DNA of 27,795 nucleotides, taken from Roseivirga sp. UBA7431. GTDB taxonomy: Bacteria > Bacteroidota > Bacteroidia > Cytophagales > Cyclobacteriaceae. The notes beneath the pieces are model-generated. The model had not been told where the DNA came from. It did not search any database and worked only from the letters and a program-made list of their open reading frames with translations. Positions 23,034 through 27,795 of this stretch are shown here, piece by piece. The stretch's first letter is position 1, and each line of letters starts with the position of its first letter. The position numbers were made by a program, and so were the translations under genes. The stretch spans positions 28,904-56,698 of the forward strand of contig DLQN01000050.1 of NCBI GenBank assembly GCA_002477595.1. The letters are read 5' to 3'.

Positions 23034-23483
23034 ATGGTAAAGGTATTTAATCCTGAGTTCAAGTCAAGGATAGAGAAATTTCTCGAACGTCAGTATTTTA
23101 TGAAACTTGTAGGCTTTGAGCTGAACGTCATTGAGCCAGGTCGTACGGAAGGTTGGCTAGATTTAACACAAGATCATCAGCAGCAAATAGGTTTGGTACA
23201 TGGCGGTGTCACTGCCACCCTTGCAGATATTGTGGCTGGCTTTGCAGCGGTTACTGTTGTGGCAGAAGACCAGCATGTGGTTACAGGAGAAATAAAGATA
23301 TCCTACTTCACCCCTGGAAGAGGGCAAAAGCTACATGCAATTGGTTGGGTAGTGAAGCAAGGTCGAAAGATGAGCTTTTGTGAGGCTGAAGTGTGGTCTG
23401 TAGATGAGGGTAAGCGAACCCTAATCGCTAAGGCCAGTACCTCGATGGTTACGATTTTTCCAGAAGACAAGAAAAAGTCTTAG
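23034..23483 (+). CDS. PaaI family hotdog-fold thioesterase
   Basis: This 149-aa protein is a hotdog-fold acyl-CoA thioesterase of the PaaI/YbgC-like group. The conserved segment QQIGLVHGGVTATLADIVAGFAA, split between residues 55 and 77, contains the HGG motif and the acidic residue of the active site. The TGEIKISYFTPGRG strand follows at about 83-96. The acyl substrate is unknown. It is the first gene of a pair: the helicase starts 2 bases after its stop. Confidence 0.92.
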   Translation: MVKVFNPEFKSRIEKFLERQYFMKLVGFELNVIEPGRTEGWLDLTQDHQQQIGLVHGGVTATLADIVAGFAAVTVVAEDQHVVTGEIKISYFTPGRGQKLHAIGWVVKQGRKMSFCEAEVWSVDEGKRTLIAKASTSMVTIFPEDKKKS

Positions 23484-23485
23484 GA

Positions 23486-24886
23486 TTGGCTAAACCTTCA
23501 GAAATACTAATTAGTAAGTTTCCTTTCGAACCAACGGATGGTCAAAGAGAGCTATTTCATTTGTTCGATGACTTTCTCCTAAATCAAAAATTACGAAAAC
23601 CTGCCCTTGTACTCCGTGGCTATGCAGGTACTGGTAAAACTACCGTTGTTGGAGCCATCGTCAAAATGCTGCCCTTCTTCAATTATAAATATGTGTTGAT
23701 GGCACCAACTGGTCGTGCGGCAAAGGTGATGGCAGGCTACACTAACCGGACTGCATTTACCATCCACAAGAAGATCTTTCAGCAAACTTCAGAACCTGGT
23801 GGAGGTCTTGAATTTAAGCGACAAAGCAATTATCATAAGAACACCTTATTCATTGTCGATGAAGCCTCCATGATCTCCAACCAATCGGATTATGGAAAAA
23901 ATGGGCTTCTGACGGATTTAATGGACTATGTTTTTGCACAAGAAGGAAATAGACTGCTGCTGATTGGTGATGTGGCGCAGTTGCCCCCAGTCGGCTCATT
24001 AGAAAGCCCAGCATTGGAGAGCGATTTCTTGACTCAAACTTTCGGAAACGATGTGAGTGCTTTAGAACTCACCGAGGTGATGCGGCAAGAGGAAGAATCA
24101 GGTATTCTTTTTAATGCAACCAATCTTCGTAAAGAGCTACTAAAGGAAGAATTCGCGATTAAATTCGCTACCTCTCGCTTCAAAGATGTGTTCAAAATGA
24201 CTGGCGAACGCCTTGAAGACGGCCTTCGTTATGCTTATGATAAGTACGGAACAGAAAACACAGTAATCATCTGTCGTAGTAATAAGAACGCTGTTCAATA
24301 CAATCAATATATCAGAAGGAGTATTCAGTTTAGAGAAGACGAAATTGAGGCAGGTGATATTCTAATGATCGTTAGAAATAATTATCATTTCCTTCCAGAG
24401 AATGCTCCTGCAGGGTTTTTGGCCAATGGAGACTTTGTTGAGGTAATGAAGATTATTCGCTTTGAAGAATATTATGGCTTACGTTTCGCAGAATTAAGAG
24501 TGCAATTGCTTGATTATCCAGATCAGGAGCCATTCGAGGCAAAGGTGATTTTGGATACGCTATATTCACCAGAAGCTTCTTTGAACAACACGGACTACAA
24601 ACGACTCTATGATGAGGTAAGTGAAGGTTATGCTGATCTCTCTACCAAAACTGAACGTAGGAAAGCAATTAAGAATGACCCTCACCTCAATGCCTTGCAA
24701 GTAAAGTTTGCTTATGCCTTGACTTGTCACAAATCTCAAGGGGGACAATGGGATGCCGTATTTGTAGATCAAGGATATCTGACCGAAGAAATGGTTGATC
24801 AAGAATATGTGAGGTGGCTCTATACTGCTATAACTCGGGCGTCTAAGGAGCTTTTCTTAGTCAATTTCCACTCTAGATTCTATTGA
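23486..24886 (+). CDS. RecD/Dda-like SF1B ATP-dependent DNA helicase
   Basis: This 466-aa protein is a short SF1B helicase related to RecD2 and phage Dda. Motif I (GYAGTGKT) is at residues 45-52, motif II (DEAS) at 125-128, and motif III (GDVAQLPPVG) at 161-170. Motif V (TCHKSQGGQWDAVFV) and motif VI (YTAITRASKELFLV) lie near the C-terminus. It lacks the long N-terminal region of RecD2, so 466 aa is the compact form typical of Bacteroidota. A role in DNA repair or replication-fork maintenance is likely. The start is TTG at 23486, 2 bases after the thioesterase stop; no ATG fits. Confidence 0.92.
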   Translation: MAKPSEILISKFPFEPTDGQRELFHLFDDFLLNQKLRKPALVLRGYAGTGKTTVVGAIVKMLPFFNYKYVLMAPTGRAAKVMAGYTNRTAFTIHKKIFQQTSEPGGGLEFKRQSNYHKNTLFIVDEASMISNQSDYGKNGLLTDLMDYVFAQEGNRLLLIGDVAQLPPVGSLESPALESDFLTQTFGNDVSALELTEVMRQEEESGILFNATNLRKELLKEEFAIKFATSRFKDVFKMTGERLEDGLRYAYDKYGTENTVIICRSNKNAVQYNQYIRRSIQFREDEIEAGDILMIVRNNYHFLPENAPAGFLANGDFVEVMKIIRFEEYYGLRFAELRVQLLDYPDQEPFEAKVILDTLYSPEASLNNTDYKRLYDEVSEGYADLSTKTERRKAIKNDPHLNALQVKFAYALTCHKSQGGQWDAVFVDQGYLTEEMVDQEYVRWLYTAITRASKELFLVNFHSRFY

Positions 24887-24897
24887 TTAAATCTGGT

Positions 24898-25275
24898 TTA
24901 TAGTGTTTTTGAAACACCGAGAATCATAAATATCCATCCTAATATGAAGGCCAGTCCTCCAATGGGAGTAATGGCACCCAGCCAGGTAATGTTTGTCAGG
25001 CTTAAAGTGTACAAAGAACCACTGAAAATCACTATGCCAACTAGAAAGCTTATTCCCGCATAGTTGAAGTAATTACTCTGCACATTCAGCATAAGTATTC
25101 CCAAAAGGATCAATGCAAATGTGTGATAGAACTGATACTTTACTGCGGTTTCAAATGTATCCATCCGGGCGTTTGCAGTTAAGGTTGCCTCTAGTCCATG
25201 TGCACCGAACGCACCAATACCTACTGAAAGTACACCGAGAATTCCACCAAGGATCAGAATAGTTTTTGCAGTCAT
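24898..25275 (-). CDS. DUF423 (YgdD-like) membrane protein
   Basis: This 125-aa membrane protein has four hydrophobic helices and belongs to DUF423 (YgdD/TMEM256-like), of unknown function. The family motif GAFGAHGL is near residue 20, with KYQFYHTFALILLG near 45 and ITPIGGLAFILGW near the C-terminus. I chose the ATG at 25275 (MTAKTILILGG) because it gives the normal length and begins 4 bases after the yggS stop; the ATG at 25323 would add 16 residues of overlap with yggS. It is probably cotranscribed with yggS. Confidence 0.9.
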   Translation of the reverse strand: MTAKTILILGGILGVLSVGIGAFGAHGLEATLTANARMDTFETAVKYQFYHTFALILLGILMLNVQSNYFNYAGISFLVGIVIFSGSLYTLSLTNITWLGAITPIGGLAFILGWIFMILGVSKTL

Positions 25276-25279
25276 ATTA

Positions 25280-25960
25280 TTATTGTTGAGGGTAATTACG
25301 AGCACCAAATATGGCACTTCCAATTCTTACCATTGTACTCCCAGCTTCACAAGCTTCTATATAGTCACTAGTCATACCCATTGAAAGCTCCTGCATTTCT
25401 ACATTCTTCAGATCGAAATTGTTTTTAATCTGCTCGAACAAGGCTTTTAAATGATTGAATTCTTTGCTGACTTGTGCTTTGTTATCTGTGTTAGTTGCCA
25501 TGCCCATTAGACCAAGAATCTTTATGTTTTTGTATTCAGATAAAGCATCGCTTGTAATAAAGTCTAAAAGCTCGGCTTCGTCAAAACCGAATTTCGTTTC
25601 TTCTTCAGCAATGTGAATTTGCAGTAAACACGAGATGACCCGATCATTTTTCAATGCCTGCTTATTAATTTCTGCTAGAAGACGAGGGCTATCTACGGCA
25701 TGAATTAAGTACACAAAGGGGGCGATGTATTTCACCTTGTTTCTTTGAAGATGCCCAATCATATGCCATTGAATGTCTTTAGGCATGGTTTCAAACTTCG
25801 TGGTTAGCTCTTGCGCCTTGTTTTCACCAAAGTCTCTTTGCCCTCCTTCATAGGCCTGTAACAAATCTTCAACTGGTTTAGTCTTACTCACAGCAATGAG
25901 TTGAGCCTTGTAAGGAGCAAGTTGCTCATTATAGGAATTGATATTATTTATAATTGACAT
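25280..25960 (-). CDS. YggS/PLPBP family pyridoxal-phosphate homeostasis protein
   Basis: This 226-aa protein is a PLP-binding protein of the YggS/PROSC family, which buffers free pyridoxal phosphate and influences amino-acid and vitamin B6 balance. The PLP lysine is K26 in AVSKTKP. Further hallmarks are RDFGENKAQEL, WHMIGHLQRNKVK, LSMGMTSDYIEA and VRIGSAIFGAR. No enzymatic activity is expected. It is divergent from the GH3 gene, sharing a 117-base region with facing promoter-like elements. A DUF423 gene lies 4 bases downstream. Confidence 0.95.
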   Translation of the reverse strand: MSIINNINSYNEQLAPYKAQLIAVSKTKPVEDLLQAYEGGQRDFGENKAQELTTKFETMPKDIQWHMIGHLQRNKVKYIAPFVYLIHAVDSPRLLAEINKQALKNDRVISCLLQIHIAEEETKFGFDEAELLDFITSDALSEYKNIKILGLMGMATNTDNKAQVSKEFNHLKALFEQIKNNFDLKNVEMQELSMGMTSDYIEACEAGSTMVRIGSAIFGARNYPQQ

Positions 25961-25993
25961 ATTGCGGAAGTACGATCGAGTTTAGATTTCTGT

Positions 25994-26001
25994 TATCTTT
26001 G
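25994..26001 (+). promoter_or_regulatory. Candidate -7 element of GH3 gene
   Basis: TATCTTTG matches TAnnTTTG. The implied start near 26005 gives a leader of about 73 bases to the ATG at 26078. No clear TTTG -33 element is present. Confidence 0.35.
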
Positions 26002-26007
26002 ATCAAG

Positions 26008-26021
26008 TGATCAGCTGGTCA
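26008..26021. promoter_or_regulatory. Candidate operator palindrome between yggS and GH3
   Basis: TGATCAGCTGGTCA is a 14-base palindrome with a single mismatched pair, sitting between two facing -7-like elements. A wider inverted repeat, CTTTGATCA (25997-26005) with TGGTCAAAG (26016-26024), encloses part of it. A dimeric repressor could act on both promoters; this is inference. Confidence 0.4.
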
Positions 26022-26027
26022 AAGTTA
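26020..26027 (-). promoter_or_regulatory. Candidate -7 element of yggS
   Basis: On the minus strand TAACTTTG (26027-26020) matches TAnnTTTG. Implied initiation near 26016 gives a leader of about 56 bases before yggS. It faces the GH3 -7 element, so the two transcripts would overlap at their 5' ends. Confidence 0.35.
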
Positions 26028-26077
26028 GTAGATTTTAGTCTCTAGCATACTGTCATTTTTTAGAGAAGACAACAAGA

Positions 26078-27622
26078 ATGCCCATAATTGGATCAATTTT
26101 AAAGAAAGGCATCAAGCTCCGCGAAACGTTAGAGCAAGATTTTACCTCACCTTATGATTTGCAGAAGAAGGAGCTGTCAAAACTCTTAATTAGTGCAAGA
26201 AATACTCAATTCGGTAGAACATACGACTTCCACACTGTACTAGAGCAGTTCAGAAGCTTCGGTCAACATGATTTCTTTGACAAGTTTAAAGAACTCGTCC
26301 CTGTGTGCGACTATGATAAGATGGATCATGAATGGTGGCATAAGATGAGGGATGGTGAAGCTGATGTCAGTTGGCCGGGTAAAACCAAGTTCTTTGCCTT
26401 AAGTTCAGGTACCTCTGGTTCTACATCTAAGTATATTCCTGTTACAAAGGATATGATCCGTCAGATCAGGAAGACGGGAACAAGGCATATGTACACGCTG
26501 TCCAAGTACGATTTTCCGGATAAGTTCTTTCAGTCAGGGATGCTTATGCTAGGTGGTAGCACTGCGTTAGATTTCTCGGGCAACTATTATTACGGAGATT
26601 TAAGTGGTATTACGACTGGCCAATTACCACTATGGGTGCAAGGCTTTTCTCATCCTACTCCGAAGATTAAAAAGCATAAGGATTGGGAAATCAAATTGGA
26701 AGAAATTGTTGAGTCAGCACCGAAATGGAACATCGGTATGATAGTAGGCGTGCCTGCATGGATGACCATACTTCTTGAGCGAATTATAGTACGGTATGGA
26801 GTCAAAAACATCCATGAGATCTGGCCAAACCTTGGGTCATTTGTACATGGTGGCGTGGCGTTCGAACCTTATAGGAATAGCTTTGACAAGTTATTGGGTA
26901 GGCCAATTCATTACATAGAAACATACCTGGCTTCAGAAGGCTTCATTGCGTTTCAGGACTCACCTGAGAAACGTGGAATGCGCATGATGCTAAACGGTGG
27001 CATCTTCTACGAGTTTGTCCCATTCAATGAAGAGAACTTTGATCAGGATGGACAGATAGTCGATAATCCCGAAACGCTCATGATCGATCAAGTGGAGGAG
27101 GGTAAAGATTATGCACTACTGATTTCGACTTGCTCGGGAGCTTGGAGATATCTCATTGGAGATACCGTTAGATTCTTAGACAAGCATAGCTCTGAAATTA
27201 TTATCACCGGAAGGACTAAGCACTTCTTAAGTCTTTGTGGAGAGCATCTATCTGTCGATAATATGAATCGAGCAATAGAACAGACTTCTGCTGAATTCAA
27301 TATTGGTGTTAAGGAATTCACAGTAGCAGGAGTACCTGATGGCAAACTGTTCTCACATCATTGGTTTATTGGCACAGACGATCCTGTTGATGCAACAGCC
27401 TTAAAAGAAAGAATTGACGCTTGCTTAAATGAGCTAAATGACGATTATGCCGTAGAGCGTAAGTTTGCGTTGAAAAATATTAAACTCGATGTATTGCCAA
27501 CCGAAGTCTTCTACGATTGGCTAAGGTCTCAGGGTAAAGAAGGTGGGCAAACAAAATTCCCACGTGTTTTGAAGAAGGAGAAACTTGAAAGCTGGCTCGC
27601 CTTTGTTGGAAGTAAAGCCTAA
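26078..27622 (+). CDS. Bacterial GH3-family acyl-adenylate/amido synthetase
   Basis: This 514-aa protein belongs to the GH3 family, best known in plants where it conjugates amino acids to auxin or jasmonate through an acyl-adenylate. The ATP-binding motif SSGTSGSTSKY is at residues 109-119, motif II ETYLASEG at 281-288, and motif III YLIGDTVRF at 358-366, followed by the GRTKHFLSLCGEHLS hinge into the C-terminal domain. All three nucleotide motifs are intact, so it is probably active. Bacteroidota commonly encode one such protein, but its natural substrates are not known to me. The LysE-type exporter starts 5 bases downstream. Confidence 0.92.
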   Translation: MPIIGSILKKGIKLRETLEQDFTSPYDLQKKELSKLLISARNTQFGRTYDFHTVLEQFRSFGQHDFFDKFKELVPVCDYDKMDHEWWHKMRDGEADVSWPGKTKFFALSSGTSGSTSKYIPVTKDMIRQIRKTGTRHMYTLSKYDFPDKFFQSGMLMLGGSTALDFSGNYYYGDLSGITTGQLPLWVQGFSHPTPKIKKHKDWEIKLEEIVESAPKWNIGMIVGVPAWMTILLERIIVRYGVKNIHEIWPNLGSFVHGGVAFEPYRNSFDKLLGRPIHYIETYLASEGFIAFQDSPEKRGMRMMLNGGIFYEFVPFNEENFDQDGQIVDNPETLMIDQVEEGKDYALLISTCSGAWRYLIGDTVRFLDKHSSEIIITGRTKHFLSLCGEHLSVDNMNRAIEQTSAEFNIGVKEFTVAGVPDGKLFSHHWFIGTDDPVDATALKERIDACLNELNDDYAVERKFALKNIKLDVLPTEVFYDWLRSQGKEGGQTKFPRVLKKEKLESWLAFVGSKA

Positions 27623-27627
27623 TCTGC

Positions 27628-27795
27628 ATGGATGTCATCATTAACGGATTGTTATTTGGGTTGCTACTTTGTGTCTTAATAGGCCCAGTATTCTTTGCGC
27701 TAATCCAAAATGCAATTGAGAAAGGTTTCTTCTCAGGTTTCTTTATGGCAGTAGGTATCGCACTGAGTGATACCATCTATATTCTCATTACTTAT
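27628..27795 (+). CDS. LysE family transporter, 5' part
   Basis: The ORF starts at the ATG at 27628 and is open to the window end (56 codons). The product begins MDVIINGLLFGLLLCVLIGP and continues VFFALIQNAIEKGFFSGF. The early Gly-Pro and the following NAIEKGFFSGF-type loop are typical of the first two helices of LysE/RhtB amino-acid exporters. It lies 5 bases after the GH3 stop, so it is likely cotranscribed; an exporter beside an amino-acid-conjugating enzyme is suggestive but unproven. Confidence 0.8.
   Translation, partial: MDVIINGLLFGLLLCVLIGPVFFALIQNAIEKGFFSGFFMAVGIALSDTIYILITY

Noticed and set aside
24903..24917. GTGTTT-TTG-AAACAC hairpin at the convergent helicase/DUF423 ends as a bidirectional terminator
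   Set aside because: The stem is only 6 bp, AT rich and encoded in the DUF423 C-terminus, with no T run on either side. Evidence is too weak for a terminator call.
24898..25323. DUF423 gene start at 25323 (141 aa)
   Set aside because: It would overlap the yggS coding end by 44 bases, and the added residues are just the yggS antisense-free alternate frame. MTAKT at 25275 fits the family.
1..27795. CRISPR array, mobile element, prophage, toxin-antitoxin or biosynthetic cluster
   Set aside because: No regularly spaced repeats, transposase, integrase, phage genes or tRNA genes were seen. The two-copy intergenic repeat is not array-like, and gene content is housekeeping throughout.

Overview
The window reads as an ordinary, gene-dense chromosomal segment of a Bacteroidota bacterium, probably a marine-type Cytophagales (Roseivirga/Fulvivirga-like; this placement is an inference from protein families). 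Three observations support it. Several families are typical of Bacteroidota (head-GIN/DUF2807, DUF3822, TIGR02757/DUF2400, a probable DUF4905, bacterial GH3). Start codons lack Shine-Dalgarno sequences and have AT-rich leaders. Several upstream regions carry the Bacteroidota -7 element TAnnTTTG, two of them with a TTTG -33 element at the right distance. I see no tRNA, rRNA, CRISPR array, transposase, phage or defence genes, and no gene-free stretch longer than about 200 bases.

Layout. 53-649 (-) is rnhB. 710-3369 (+) is a three-gene operon (Nudix hydrolase, MATE exporter, exported DUF2807 protein) ending in an intrinsic terminator at 3397-3420. 8155 down to 3392 (-) carries ilvE, a small exported protein, prfB, an MFS transporter and a YhhN lysoplasmalogenase. 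prfB contains the classic +1 programmed frameshift, so the gene runs 6351->5274 and not just from the internal ATG at 6101. 9643->8349 (-) is an ABC ATPase plus a PduO-type cobalamin adenosyltransferase. 16459->9808 (-) is a tightly packed six-gene operon: NfeD-type membrane protease, Cys/Met-metabolism PLP enzyme, group II truncated globin, PlsC acyltransferase, gatC and an 852-aa unrecognised polytopic protein. 16500-18930 (+) carries a probable DUF4905 protein, a LysM + DPBB protein and TIGR02757. Next come pyrE (-), a Nudix protein with an N-terminal extension (+), then (-) coaD, DUF3822 and a membrane-anchored protein, and a further Nudix hydrolase (-). 23034-24886 (+) is a PaaI-type thioesterase and a RecD/Dda-like helicase. 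25960->24898 (-) is yggS and a DUF423 protein. 26078-end (+) is a bacterial GH3 protein followed by a LysE-type exporter cut by the window edge.

Most genes are housekeeping: translation (prfB, gatC), nucleotide and cofactor metabolism (pyrE, coaD, Nudix, ATR, YggS), amino-acid metabolism (ilvE, PLP enzyme), envelope and lipid functions (PlsC, NfeD, LysM, YhhN, exporters) and DNA maintenance (rnhB, helicase). No clear new multi-gene system is visible. The points most worth a second look are: the canonical RF2 frameshift, with its SD-like stimulator, in an SD-independent lineage; a composite intergenic repeat (CATT-rich tract plus CACCTAAT octamers) present twice and touching the stop codons of two unrelated genes, one copy interrupted by a 31-base dyad-bearing insert; a face-to-face promoter/dyad arrangement between yggS and the GH3 gene; and the uncharacterised 852-aa membrane/helical-repeat protein at the end of the six-gene operon.
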